64,000 nucleotides of DNA from Clostridia bacterium. Lineage in GTDB: Bacteria > Bacillota > Clostridia > Oscillospirales > CAG-272. This document shows positions 8,559 through 17,297 of the stretch, piece after piece. Location: contig JAFVTI010000018.1 of the NCBI GenBank assembly GCA_017503325.1, positions 1-64,000 of the forward strand, written 5' to 3'. Position numbers and translations under genes: made by a program. The stretch's first letter is position 1. Each line of letters begins with the position of its first letter. The notes under the pieces were generated by a model that worked only from the letters and a program-made list of their open reading frames with translations, did no database searches and was not told the origin of the DNA.

Positions 8559-9689
8559 TCAGATCGCGCCGTTCTTACCGATATAGAAGGGCATGGTCTC
8601 GCAGCCGGAAAGCACGCGGCCGTCCTTGATCATGACGTTCTTGTCGGTAATGACGCAGTTGAGCGTTACGTTTTCGCCCGTGTAGGTATCCTGCATGAGA
8701 ATCGAGTTCTTGACAACGGTTCCCTTGCCTACCTTAACGCCACGGAACAGAATGGAATTTTCTACGGTTCCCTCAATCACGCAGCCGTCAGCCACCACGG
8801 AGTTTACGATCTTGGCGTCACCGCAATACTTGGTGGGAGCGGAGTTACGAACCTTGGTCAGGATGGGTCTGTTCGGAACGCCCCAGATTCCCTTACGTGC
8901 TTCTTCATCCAGCAGCGCCATGGAGCAAGCGAAATAGCCCTCCATCGAGCCGATCTTGGCAAACACGCCGTCGTATGCGTATGCGCGGTAGTTTGCGCTC
9001 TCCAGCGATCTTGCGATCACATCCTTAAAAAAGCTGGTATAGCCGTGAGACGTAGCCTCCTGCACCACGCTCTGCAGATAGGTGCGGGTAGCAACCATGA
9101 TATTGGTGCTGATGGTGACCTTACCCTCGGTGGGATGCATTTCGGCAAAATCGGTCACTCTACCGCTCGCGTCTACCTCAACGACCGGGACGGTGCCCTG
9201 TACGGACAGGGTGCCTGCATCGATCACGGTGGTCACGAAGGTCAGATCCGCGCCGCTCTTTTCATGCGCTTCAAGCACTGCCTTGAGGTCAATGTTGCAG
9301 ATAATGTCGCAGTCGGACATGACGATATAGTCCTCGGAGCAACGGTTGATAAAGTTGAGCGCACCCTTGAGCGCGTCCATTCTGGAACGGTTAACGCCGG
9401 GGGTAGTGGTATCAAACATGGTAATATAAGGAGGCAGAATCTTGATGCCACCCGAACGACGAGCCAGATCCCAGTCCTTGCCGTTGCCGATGTGATCAAG
9501 CAGCGACTGGTAGTTATAATGAGTAATGACACCCACCTTGGTGATATCCGAGTTGACCATGTTGGAGAGTGCGAAGTCGATCAGGCGGTATCTGCCACCA
9601 AAGGGCACGGACGCCATGGTACGCAATCTGGTCATTTCGGCAATATTCTTATCGTGTGTATTTGCAAAAATCAATCCTGCTGCAGTCAT
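8559..9689 (-). CDS. glgD: GlgD subunit of glucose-1-phosphate adenylyltransferase
   Basis: A 376-residue paralogue of GlgC. In Firmicutes, GlgD forms a heteromeric ADP-glucose pyrophosphorylase with GlgC and alters its catalytic properties. The N-terminal nucleotidyltransferase region retains FGGRYRLIDFALSNMVNSDI, but the GlgC loop GGQGSRL is replaced by ANTHDKNIAEM. That is typical of GlgD, which lacks full catalytic residues. The C-terminal half carries left-handed beta-helix repeats such as ILFRGVKVGKGTVVKNSILM. An AAAGGGGG site precedes the ATG. It lies 17 bases after glgC. Confidence 0.93.
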   Translation of the reverse strand: MTAAGLIFANTHDKNIAEMTRLRTMASVPFGGRYRLIDFALSNMVNSDITKVGVITHYNYQSLLDHIGNGKDWDLARRSGGIKILPPYITMFDTTTPGVNRSRMDALKGALNFINRCSEDYIVMSDCDIICNIDLKAVLEAHEKSGADLTFVTTVIDAGTLSVQGTVPVVEVDASGRVTDFAEMHPTEGKVTISTNIMVATRTYLQSVVQEATSHGYTSFFKDVIARSLESANYRAYAYDGVFAKIGSMEGYFACSMALLDEEARKGIWGVPNRPILTKVRNSAPTKYCGDAKIVNSVVADGCVIEGTVENSILFRGVKVGKGTVVKNSILMQDTYTGENVTLNCVITDKNVMIKDGRVLSGCETMPFYIGKNGAI

Positions 9690-9706
9690 TGTTTCGTCCC
9701 CCTTTC

Positions 9707-10891
9707 TTAAACCTCGGGAATCATGGCGCCTGCTTCAACGCGCGCGCCGTCCTCGACGGTTACGTCCTCACCGATCACGGCAATTCCCTTAGCTGTAGCC
9801 TTATCCTCACCGATCACAGCGCCCTTACCGATGGTCACGCCGGTATCAATGATCGCATAAGATACCACGGCGCCCTCACCGATCACAGCGTCGCCCATCA
9901 GCACGCTGTCAGTCACGACAGCGCCCTTTTCGATCTTGACGCCTGCACCGACCACGCAGTTACGGACAGTACCGTAGATCTCGCAGCCCTCGGTAATGTT
10001 GCAGTTTTCGATCACAGCATCCTTGCCCACAAACTGCGGTGCAAGTGCCTGGTGACGCGCGTAGATACGCCAGGATTCGTCACCCAGGTTGAGCTCGGGA
10101 TTCTCGCCCAGCAGATCCATGTTGGCCTCCCAGAGCGAGGAAATGGTTCCGACGTCCTTCCAATAGCCCTCAAAGGGATATGCAAACATCTTCTCCCCTG
10201 CTGCAAGCATGTTGGGAATGATGTTCTTACCGAAGTCGTTGGAGGAGCCGGGCGTATTCTCATCGGCAATCAGATAATCATTGAGCTTCTTGCGATTGAA
10301 TATGTAAATGCCCATGCTCGCCAGATTGGAATCGGGATTCTTGGGCTTTTCCGAGAACTTGTAGATCGAGCCGTCAGAGTTGGTGCTCATGATGCCAAAG
10401 CGGCTGGCCTCCTCCATGGGAACTGCCAGGACTGCAATGGTACAATCCGCACCCTTTTGCTTGTGGTATGCAAGCATTTTGTCGTAATCCATCTTATAGA
10501 TATGGTCACCCGAGAGGATAAGCACGTACTCCGCATCGTAGCGGTTGACGAATTCCATATTCTGATAGATCGCGTTTGCCGTGCCCTTATACCAATCGGC
10601 ACGCTTTTGTCCCTGATAGGGAGGAAGGATCTTCACGCCGCCCCATGCGCGGTCCAGATCCCAAGGAAGACCGTTGCCGATGTACTCGTTGAGCACCAGC
10701 GGCTGGTACTGGGTCAGAACGCCGACCGTGTCAATACCCGAATTGACGCAGTTGGAGAGGGGGAAATCAATGATGCGGTACTTACCGCCGAAGGGGACTG
10801 CGGGTTTGGCTGTCTTGGTGGTCAGCGCGTAAAGACGCGAGCCCTGGCCGCCGGCGAGCAGCATTGCGACACATTCTTTTTTCTTGAACAT
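9707..10891 (-). CDS. glgC: Glucose-1-phosphate adenylyltransferase (ADP-glucose pyrophosphorylase)
   Basis: A 394-residue enzyme making ADP-glucose from glucose-1-phosphate and ATP, the committed step of glycogen synthesis. The [11 protein letters not shown] nucleotide loop, the [19 protein letters not shown] block, the [11 protein letters not shown] catalytic region and the C-terminal hexapeptide-repeat helix are all present. The ATG at 10891 is chosen because AAGGAG lies 8 bases upstream; the GTG at 10900 overlaps that site. It precedes glgD with a 17-base gap and follows glgB after a 94-base spacer holding a hairpin. Confidence 0.95.
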   Translation of the reverse strand: MFKKKECVAMLLAGGQGSRLYALTTKTAKPAVPFGGKYRIIDFPLSNCVNSGIDTVGVLTQYQPLVLNEYIGNGLPWDLDRAWGGVKILPPYQGQKRADWYKGTANAIYQNMEFVNRYDAEYVLILSGDHIYKMDYDKMLAYHKQKGADCTIAVLAVPMEEASRFGIMSTNSDGSIYKFSEKPKNPDSNLASMGIYIFNRKKLNDYLIADENTPGSSNDFGKNIIPNMLAAGEKMFAYPFEGYWKDVGTISSLWEANMDLLGENPELNLGDESWRIYARHQALAPQFVGKDAVIENCNITEGCEIYGTVRNCVVGAGVKIEKGAVVTDSVLMGDAVIGEGAVVSYAIIDTGVTIGKGAVIGEDKATAKGIAVIGEDVTVEDGARVEAGAMIPEV

Positions 10892-10921
10892 AAAAACCAC
10901 TCCTTCGTAAATTATAGGTTT

Positions 10922-10938
10922 CCCGACTGTGGTCGGGT
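10922..10938 (-). other. Hairpin in the glgB-glgC spacer
   Basis: CCCGAC and GTCGGG arms with a 4-base loop lie in the 94-base spacer. No long U-run follows on the minus strand, so a strong terminator is unlikely. It may be a processing site or a weak attenuator. A TATAAT-like word follows at about 10911-10916 on the minus strand, without a clear -35 box. Confidence 0.5.
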
Positions 10939-10985
10939 TAATATAGATTATCTTTTACGGCCCTGCCGTCAAAAAATAACGAAAA

Positions 10986-12890
10986 TTAAGTGCGACCCGG
11001 CTTTCTCGTCGCGCGTTTGCGCACACAGCGCAGCACAGTGACGCCAAGCGGAGGCACGCGCAAGCGAACGGCGTGCTTGCCGCCCATCTGCTCCGAGCGG
11101 AACTGTACGCCCGTATTGGTCACGCCGCTGCCGCCGAAGGCGGTATCGTCGGTATTGAAGACCTCTGCATAGGTGCCGTCTGCGGGAACCTCAAGTAAAA
11201 AGTCCTCGTAGGTCACGGGCGTGAAATTGAGCACCGCGATCAGCTCTCTGCCGTTCTTATCGATGCGGCGGAAGCTGGTGATGCTGCGATCCTTATCATC
11301 CGCATCGATCCATTTGAAGCCGTCAAACGAGTCGTCCACCTGCCAGAGCGCAGGCTCGGCAAGATAAAACGCATTGAGTGCCTTGACAAATGCCTTGTGC
11401 TTGCGGTGCGTAGCGTACTCGTCAAGCAAGAACCACTCAATCTCACCCTCATACGCCCATTCGCGGAACTGGCCGATTTCATTGCCCATAAAGGTCAGCT
11501 TTTTGCCGGGATGCAGCATCTGATATGCCGCAAACAGTCGCGCGCCCGCAAACTTTTTCCAGTAATCGCCCGGCATCTTGTCGATCAACGACTTTTTGCC
11601 GTGCACCACCTCGTCGTGCGAGATGGGCAGCACGAAGCGCTCGTTGAACGCAAACATCAAGGAAAAGGTCAGTTTGTCGTGGTGATAGGCACGGTACAAG
11701 GGATCCTTTTCGGCATAGAACAGTGTGTCGTTCATCCAGCCCATGTTCCATTTGAGGTGGAAGCCAAGTCCCTCGCGGTCCTCCCCCGTGACGTGCGGGA
11801 ATGCGGTGGATTCCTCGGCGATCATGAGCACGCCCGGACACTCGCGGCGCATATGCGCGTTGAGCTTTTTGAAAAAGGCGATGGATTCCAGATTTCGGTT
11901 GTCGCCGTGCACGTTGGGCAGCCACTGGCCCGAATCACGGTCGTAATCCAGATAAAGCATGCTGGTCACAGCGTCCACGCGCAGACCGTCCGCATGGAAT
12001 TCCTTTGCCCAATAGGTTGCGTTGGAGACGAGGAAGGATTGCACCTCTTCCCTGCCCACGTCGAAGCAGCGAGTGCCCCAGCCGCGGTTCTCCATACGGT
12101 CCATGCCTTGATATTCGTAAAGCGGCCTGCCGTCAAATTCGTAAAGGCCGTAAGCATCCTTGGGAAAATGCGCGGGCACCCAGTCAAGCAGCACGCCAAT
12201 GCCGCTTTGATGCATGGTGTCCACGAAATAGCGGAAATCGTCGGGCGTGCCGTAGCGCGGCATGGGATTGTAATATCCGCAAACCTGGTAGCCCCACGAG
12301 CCGTCAAACGGATGCTCCATGACAGGCATCAGCTCGACGTGGGTATATCCCATATCGGTCAAGTAAGGTGCCAGCAGATCTGCGATCTCCCGATAAGAGA
12401 GATACGTGCCGTCCTCGCGCCTGTGCCACGAGCCAAGATGCATTTCGTAAATGTTCATGGGAGATTGATAATACCGCTCGGCAACCTGTCTGCGTCGGCG
12501 CATCCAAGCTGCATCCTGCCATGCATAAGGCTCTGCCTCCCAGATACGCGAATTGGTACCGGGTGCGGGCTCGGAATAGCGTGCATACGGGTCAGCCTTC
12601 CAGATGCGACGCTCACCCGAGGCGATGCAGAATTTATAGGCGTCTCCCGCCTTTACGGCATTCGGTGGCAGCACGGCCTCCCAGATGCCGGCTTCGGAAA
12701 TCCGTTCCATCGGACACGTCAGCTGCCAATCGTTAAAATCGCCGCTGACCCAAACGCCGTCTGCGTTGGGGGCCCATACGCGAAACGCATAGCCGTCATC
12801 CATCCGATGCGCGCCAAGATAATGATATGCATATCCTGCCGTTCCCTGGTGGAACAAATATCGATCCAACTCACCGTATTTTGTTCCCAT
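10986..12890 (-). CDS. glgB: 1,4-alpha-glucan branching enzyme
   Basis: A 634-residue GH13 branching enzyme that introduces alpha-1,6 branches into glycogen. The N-terminal CBM48-type domain (YAFRVWAPNADGVWVSGDFNDW) is followed by the catalytic barrel, with DWVPAHF (about 236), GLRVDAVTSMLYLDY carrying the nucleophile (about 304), MIAEESTAFP with the acid Glu (about 357) and LPISHDEVVHGK (about 424). These are the signature branching-enzyme variants of the GH13 regions. The start at 12890 is preferred; the GTG at 12902 overlaps the only GGAGG. It is the first gene of the glg cluster and has a consensus promoter. Confidence 0.93.
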   Translation of the reverse strand: MGTKYGELDRYLFHQGTAGYAYHYLGAHRMDDGYAFRVWAPNADGVWVSGDFNDWQLTCPMERISEAGIWEAVLPPNAVKAGDAYKFCIASGERRIWKADPYARYSEPAPGTNSRIWEAEPYAWQDAAWMRRRRQVAERYYQSPMNIYEMHLGSWHRREDGTYLSYREIADLLAPYLTDMGYTHVELMPVMEHPFDGSWGYQVCGYYNPMPRYGTPDDFRYFVDTMHQSGIGVLLDWVPAHFPKDAYGLYEFDGRPLYEYQGMDRMENRGWGTRCFDVGREEVQSFLVSNATYWAKEFHADGLRVDAVTSMLYLDYDRDSGQWLPNVHGDNRNLESIAFFKKLNAHMRRECPGVLMIAEESTAFPHVTGEDREGLGFHLKWNMGWMNDTLFYAEKDPLYRAYHHDKLTFSLMFAFNERFVLPISHDEVVHGKKSLIDKMPGDYWKKFAGARLFAAYQMLHPGKKLTFMGNEIGQFREWAYEGEIEWFLLDEYATHRKHKAFVKALNAFYLAEPALWQVDDSFDGFKWIDADDKDRSITSFRRIDKNGRELIAVLNFTPVTYEDFLLEVPADGTYAEVFNTDDTAFGGSGVTNTGVQFRSEQMGGKHAVRLRVPPLGVTVLRCVRKRATRKPGRT

Positions 12891-12910
12891 TTCGGTCGCC
12901 ACCTCCCATC

Positions 12911-12930
12911 TTCACACAGCCATGTGTGAA
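12911..12930 (-). promoter_or_regulatory. Short palindrome in the glgB leader
   Basis: TTCACACA and TGTGTGAA are separated by 4 bases, between the glgB promoter and its ribosome binding site. It could be an operator or a leader hairpin. No regulator can be assigned. Confidence 0.45.
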
Positions 12931-12951
12931 TTTTCTTTTAATCTACCTTAA

Positions 12952-12980
12952 ATTATATCACAATCTTCCCGATATGTCAA
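12952..12980 (-). promoter_or_regulatory. Promoter of the glg cluster
   Basis: On the minus strand, TTGACA (12975-12980) and TATAAT (12952-12957) are spaced by 17 bases. It diverges from the ABC transporter promoter about 150 bases away. Confidence 0.85.
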
Positions 12981-13103
12981 TGTGCGAAATATCGAATTCC
13001 TCTTAATATCGTACAAATTTCAAACGCATTTGTGGTCATATTGTACATATTTTTCCCATTTGTGAACAAGAATTCAATAAACGTTCAAAAACGCATCATT
13101 TTC

Positions 13104-13131
13104 TTGACACCGGAAGATTTTATGATATAAT
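13104..13131 (+). promoter_or_regulatory. Promoter of the ABC transporter operon
   Basis: TTGACA at 13104-13109 and TATAAT at 13126-13131 have a 16-base spacer. Its position excludes the in-frame start at 13130, which lies inside the -10 box. Confidence 0.85.
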
Positions 13132-13171
13132 GGTAGTATGTATGAAAATCCACTTATGGGAGGATCAGGTT

Positions 13172-14221
13172 TTGATCGAGGTAAAAAATCTTACCAAAAA
13201 ATACGGTGCGAATACCGCTGTTGACGACGTCAGCTTCAAGATCCGTAACGGCAGAATTTACGGATTCCTCGGCCCCAACGGCGCAGGAAAATCCACCACC
13301 ATGAATATCATCGCGGGCAGCCTTGCCGCCACGTCCGGCTCGGTGCAGATCAACGGCTACGACATCTGCAACGACCCCATTGAGGCAAAGAAGCAGATCG
13401 GCTACCTGCCCGAAATTCCCCCGCTCTACTCGGATATGACTGCCTTTGAGTATCTGCATTTCGTGGCAGAGGCCAAGGGTGTAAAGCCCGCACGTGCCCA
13501 AAAGCAGGTCAACGAGGTCATGGAGCAGACAGGCATTGCACACATGAAGGACAGATTGATCTCCGGCCTCTCCAAGGGCTACAAGCAGCGCGTGGGCATT
13601 GCACAGGCCATGCTGGGAAATCCCGACGTCATCATTCTGGACGAGCCCACGGTCGGCCTCGACCCGCAGCAGATCATTGAGATCCGCGAGCTGATCCGCC
13701 GCCTGGGACAGACAAAAACGGTCATTCTCTCCAGCCATATCTTAGCCGAGATCAGCGAGGTCTGCGATCACATTATCATCATCTCGCGCGGCAAGATCGT
13801 GGCCGACGACACCTTGGAGGCATTGGAGGCGCGCGCAGGCGACGAGACTGTGCTGCGCATGACCATCAAGGGCGAGCGCAGCGGCATTCTGGACGTGCTT
13901 TCGGGCTATCCCAGCATCCGCGAGGTCAACGTGCTCAAGGAAGCGGACGGCACGCTGGAGCTTGAGATCAAGCTGCCGCGAGGCGTCGATCTGCGCGACG
14001 ATTTGTTCTTTGCCATGGCCGAGCGCCGCTATGCCGTGATCAGCACGCAGCAGATGACGGCAAGCCTTGAGGAGGTCTTCCTCTCGCTGACCGACAGAAC
14101 AGAGGGCACGCAGGACAAGCATGCCTTGCGCGAGCGCAAGCGTCGCGAGAAAATGCTTGGCAACGTCAAGGAGGACGCACCCGCGCCCGAGCAAAACGAC
14201 TTGGGAGGTGACGCAGAATGA
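13172..14221 (+). CDS. ABC transporter ATP-binding protein (GldA-like)
   Basis: A 349-residue ATPase of the ABC-2/GldA-NosF-CcmA type that would power the permease encoded next. Walker A GPNGAGKST (34-42), signature LSKGYKQR (about 132), Walker B IILDEPTVGLDP (about 155) and the H-loop SSHIL are intact. The C-terminal ~110 residues form the extension common in GldA-type proteins. The TTG at 13172 is taken as start because GGGAGG precedes it by about 9 bases and homologues begin IEVKNLTKKYG. The gene overlaps the permease by 4 bases (ATGA). Confidence 0.88.
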   Translation: MIEVKNLTKKYGANTAVDDVSFKIRNGRIYGFLGPNGAGKSTTMNIIAGSLAATSGSVQINGYDICNDPIEAKKQIGYLPEIPPLYSDMTAFEYLHFVAEAKGVKPARAQKQVNEVMEQTGIAHMKDRLISGLSKGYKQRVGIAQAMLGNPDVIILDEPTVGLDPQQIIEIRELIRRLGQTKTVILSSHILAEISEVCDHIIIISRGKIVADDTLEALEARAGDETVLRMTIKGERSGILDVLSGYPSIREVNVLKEADGTLELEIKLPRGVDLRDDLFFAMAERRYAVISTQQMTASLEEVFLSLTDRTEGTQDKHALRERKRREKMLGNVKEDAPAPEQNDLGGDAE

Positions 14222-15123
14222 GTGCGATCTATAAACGCGAGCTACGCTCTTATTTTGGCAGCATGTACGGCTATATATACTTAGCCTTTACACTTTTGGT
14301 CATCGGCATCTATATCACCACGCACAATCTGCTGGGCGGTACGGCCGAAATGTCTTATACCTTCTCGGATATGGCGTTTATGTCCATATTCCTGATCCCC
14401 GTGCTGACCATGCGCTCCTTTGCCGAGGAGCGACGCAACAAAACCGATATGTTCCTGCTTTCCTTGCCCATCAAGCCGGTTTCCATCGTGCTTGGCAAGT
14501 ATTTTGCCATGCTGAGTGTATTCGCCATTCCCGTGGCGGTACTGAGCATATTCGGCCTTGTTCTGCGCCTGTTCTCAAAGGGCTCTGCGCTGCTCGGCTC
14601 GCTGGGTGCTTCGCTGGCTGCGGGCATCTCTTACCTGTTGCTGGGTGCTTTGCTGATCGCCGTTTGCATGCTGATCTCCTCGCTGACTGACAGCGTGGTC
14701 ATCGCAGCCATCGGCGGCTTTGCAGCCGTGCTTTTACTGTTTGGCATGGACTATTTGGTGGTCATTGCGCAGTATCTTGACGTGCTGTTTGCAGAAAAGG
14801 CGGCTGTCCTTTCCTTTGTCGGCCTGATCGTTCTGCTTGGCCTGTTTGCATTGGCCGCAGGCCTTCTTTCCGAAAGCGCACTCGTGGGCATGATCACGGC
14901 AGCCGCCACCGTCATTCCCCTGTCCGCCGCGTTTGCCATTTGGAACGACGCGTTTGCGGGCCTGTTTGCCAAGGTGCTGACTCGCCTTTCCGCTTTTGCA
15001 ACCTTTTCCGACATGACGTTGGGGGCATTCAGCCTGAGCGGCCTTGTATTCTTTGCATCCGCCATCTTCTTCTCGGTATATCTGACCGTACTGATGCTCG
15101 AGAGAAGACGCTGGAAATCTTAA
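14218..15123 (+). CDS. ABC-2 type permease (GldF-like)
   Basis: A 301-residue integral membrane protein with about six hydrophobic segments. The start reads MSAIYKRELRSYFGSMYGYIYLAF, and a FAEERRNKTDMFLLSLP loop follows the second segment, as in GldF/NosY-type ABC-2 permeases. It partners the upstream ATPase (4-base overlap) and the downstream GldG-like protein. The substrate is unknown. In non-gliding bacteria these triads are usually annotated as uncharacterised or multidrug-type transporters. Confidence 0.85.
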   Translation: MSAIYKRELRSYFGSMYGYIYLAFTLLVIGIYITTHNLLGGTAEMSYTFSDMAFMSIFLIPVLTMRSFAEERRNKTDMFLLSLPIKPVSIVLGKYFAMLSVFAIPVAVLSIFGLVLRLFSKGSALLGSLGASLAAGISYLLLGALLIAVCMLISSLTDSVVIAAIGGFAAVLLLFGMDYLVVIAQYLDVLFAEKAAVLSFVGLIVLLGLFALAAGLLSESALVGMITAAATVIPLSAAFAIWNDAFAGLFAKVLTRLSAFATFSDMTLGAFSLSGLVFFASAIFFSVYLTVLMLERRRWKS

Positions 15124-15138
15124 CGGAGGTGACTTGAT

Positions 15139-16980
15139 ATGAACGAGCAAAACAAGCAGAAGATCAAGCGCTCCGTCAGAGGAACGCGACTGGTGGTCGT
15201 CACCGCCGTCATCCTGGCAGCCCTGGTGCTGCTCAACGTAGGAGTGGGACTTTTGCCGCGCGCATGGACCAACTTTGTGGCCGACTCCAGCGACGCTTTT
15301 TCGATCAGCGCAAAATCCAAATCCTTTTTCAGATCCCTTGACAAGGACGTGACCGTTTACTACATCTACGACCCCGAGGAAACCTACGATTACGAATATG
15401 CCGCCAAGTTCCGCGTCATGCTTGACAAGTACGCGCGCCTTTGCGACTCGCTGACCCTGCAATACGTAGACGTTTCCGACACCGAATTTATTACCAAGTA
15501 CTACCCCGGTCAGCTGATCGGCTCCAGTCTGATCGTGGAGAGCGAGGACAGATTTGACGTCATTACCTATGACGAGCTGTTCAAATACGCCTTCCCTGCC
15601 GACGGCGCGCTGCTTTCTTACGCGGATTTCGTGACTGTGATCAACGCCTGGATGAGCATTGCCGAAAACTACGCCCAAACCTACGGCCAGGAGGCAGCCG
15701 TTGCCTATGCCGACCAAGTGATTGCGCAGTATTACGGCATCACAGGCTTTTACGCAGGCTACTCCGAGATCATGGAGGGCTACAACCGCTACTGGTACGC
15801 CGACGCCATGATCACCTCCTCCGTGGACTACGTGACCACCGAGGATATCCCCACCACTTACATCCTGGCAGGTCACGGCGAGGCAGAGCTGCCCGAGGCA
15901 TTTACCGCCATGTATCTTGACGATCTGAGCATCCGCTACTTCTCTGTCAACCTTGATGCTACCGGTGCCATCCCCGAAAATGCGGTCACGCTGGTGCTCA
16001 ACGCGCCCAAGACCGACATTACCGAAAAGGAAAAGACGCTGATCGCCGACTTTATCGCAGGCGGCGGCTCGCTGATCCTGAACACCACGCCCGATGCGGC
16101 AAAGCTGCCCAATCTGATGTCGCTGATGGGCTCTTACGGTCTTGGCGCGACCGACGCGCTGGTGCTGGACGATTCGCTTACCTATAACCTGTATCTGAGC
16201 GGCGGCGAGCAGCCCTCGGACACCCAAGCCGAGACCGAGGCACAGCCCGACGCGCAGGCCGAGGAGGAGTCCTCGGGTACAGAAACAGAGGCCGAATCGG
16301 AAACCGAGGCCGTCACCTACCCCGACGATTACCTGTTCGTGCTGCCCGAGAGCAAGCATGAGCTGGTGGCAACTGCGGACAGCATCATTCACATGGCAAT
16401 GCTCAGCGAGATCTATTCCATGTACATGACAGCATATCAACAATATGAATCCACCGGCAACACAATGTACCAGGCATATGCGCAGTACTACCAGCAGATC
16501 TACGAATCCTACAGTCAGAATCCGCGCAACTATCAGGTACTGATTGCGGGCGCACATCCCATTACCGTGACCGAGACCGCCGGCGTGAGCGTCACACCCA
16601 TCGCCACCACCTCGGATAAGGGCTACCTTTCCACCGATCCCACCGCGGGCACGTACAATATGGCCGTATCCGCGACAATCACAAGCGGTGACAAGACGGG
16701 AGGCATTGTGTGGTTTGGCTTTGCCGACAGCTACAGCGAGCAGATCGCCGATCAGCTTTACAAGTACAATTACGGCTTCCTGTACGCCGCCGTGGACTAC
16801 GCGGGCGGCACGCAGGCCTACTATTCCGATTATACCGAGATTCCCGCCATTGACCTTGGCGGCTCGCTGGACATGCATTGGGTCTGGCTGATCCTGATCG
16901 CCGCAACGGGCGTTATCATCCTGCCTCTTGCCACCATCATCACGGGCATTGTGATCTGCATCAGGAGAAAACGCAAGTAA
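15139..16980 (+). CDS. GldG-family ABC-associated membrane protein
   Basis: A 613-residue protein with one N-terminal transmembrane segment (about 18-38), a large extracytoplasmic region and a C-terminal membrane segment (about 580-605) ending in a basic RRKRK tail. The external part resembles the GldG/IFT52-like domain of the Gld transport triad (DVTVYYIYDPE near residue 70, and TYILAGHGEAELPEAF near 240). A highly acidic Glu/Thr/Ala-rich stretch at about 358-392 interrupts the fold and is probably a flexible insertion. It lies 15 bases after the permease, has its own GGAGG and completes the operon. Confidence 0.8.
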   Translation: MNEQNKQKIKRSVRGTRLVVVTAVILAALVLLNVGVGLLPRAWTNFVADSSDAFSISAKSKSFFRSLDKDVTVYYIYDPEETYDYEYAAKFRVMLDKYARLCDSLTLQYVDVSDTEFITKYYPGQLIGSSLIVESEDRFDVITYDELFKYAFPADGALLSYADFVTVINAWMSIAENYAQTYGQEAAVAYADQVIAQYYGITGFYAGYSEIMEGYNRYWYADAMITSSVDYVTTEDIPTTYILAGHGEAELPEAFTAMYLDDLSIRYFSVNLDATGAIPENAVTLVLNAPKTDITEKEKTLIADFIAGGGSLILNTTPDAAKLPNLMSLMGSYGLGATDALVLDDSLTYNLYLSGGEQPSDTQAETEAQPDAQAEEESSGTETEAESETEAVTYPDDYLFVLPESKHELVATADSIIHMAMLSEIYSMYMTAYQQYESTGNTMYQAYAQYYQQIYESYSQNPRNYQVLIAGAHPITVTETAGVSVTPIATTSDKGYLSTDPTAGTYNMAVSATITSGDKTGGIVWFGFADSYSEQIADQLYKYNYGFLYAAVDYAGGTQAYYSDYTEIPAIDLGGSLDMHWVWLILIAATGVIILPLATIITGIVICIRRKRK

Positions 16981-16998
16981 AACAACCTTTCATACCCT

Positions 16999-17037
16999 AC
17001 CCGCCGCCGAGCAATCGGCGGTGGGCTTTTGTTTTCG
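16999..17037 (+). terminator. Terminator of the ABC/Gld operon
   Basis: CCGCCGA and TCGGCGG arms with a GCAA loop are followed by GGGCTTTTGTTTT. Confidence 0.85.
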
Positions 17038-17057
17038 TAAGCCCTTCGGCCAAAAGG

Positions 17058-17078
17058 CGGGCGATCGCTGATCGCCCG
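17058..17078. repeat. Short GGGCGATC palindrome
   Basis: CGGGCGATC-GCT-GATCGCCCG. The same 9-3-9 design recurs at 28402-28422, and related longer copies occur at 32722-32843 and 37811-37867. Confidence 0.7.
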
Positions 17079-17107
17079 TCCTTGGCACAAACTCATTTTC
17101 AAAATGC

Positions 17108-17136
17108 TTGACAAATTCATAATTATCTGTTATACT
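17108..17136 (+). promoter_or_regulatory. Promoter of the holB-ricT operon
   Basis: TTGACA at 17108-17113 and TATACT at 17131-17136, with a 17-base spacer. It predicts a leader of about 155 nt before holB. Confidence 0.8.
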
Positions 17137-17165
17137 GGAAGATGGGTTTTTATGTGTGGAGGAAT

Positions 17166-17285
17166 GCGCGAAAGTTCACGCTACCTATTTGATCAGTATA
17201 CCATTCGCGCTAAACCTCAACTTGAAATGAATTCCGATCCATTTCAAGTTGAGCTTTCAAAACTTTTCGAGCCGCCAAGGGCGGC
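17166..17285 (+). ncRNA. Structured leader upstream of holB (candidate cis-acting RNA)
   Basis: Three stems lie between the promoter and the holB ribosome binding site: GCGCGAA/TTCGCGC (17166-17172 with 17204-17210), a 14-bp perfect stem CTCAACTTGAAATG/CATTTCAAGTTGAG (17216-17229 with 17240-17253), and GCCGCC/GGCGGC (17271-17285) three bases before GGAG. There is no U-run after any stem. The last stem could occlude the ribosome binding site. I recognise no known riboswitch or SRP RNA motif here. Confidence 0.4.
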
Positions 17286-17297
17286 ATGGAGACTATT

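Noticed and set aside
13130..13171. Upstream in-frame start for the ABC ATPase at 13130
   Set aside because: The codon lies within the promoter -10 box, so it cannot be on the transcript. The TTG at 13172 has a proper ribosome binding site.
14734..16878. A 714-residue minus-strand open frame opposite the GldG-like gene
   Set aside because: It is antisense to a well-supported plus-strand gene and has low-complexity Gly/His/Val composition. Similar long antisense frames occur opposite leuS (36027-37739), the large surface protein (43004-44668) and proS (24002-25588). They arise from codon bias of the real genes.
17114..17297. Signal recognition particle RNA or tmRNA near holB
   Set aside because: The conserved SRP loop words and the tmRNA ends are absent.
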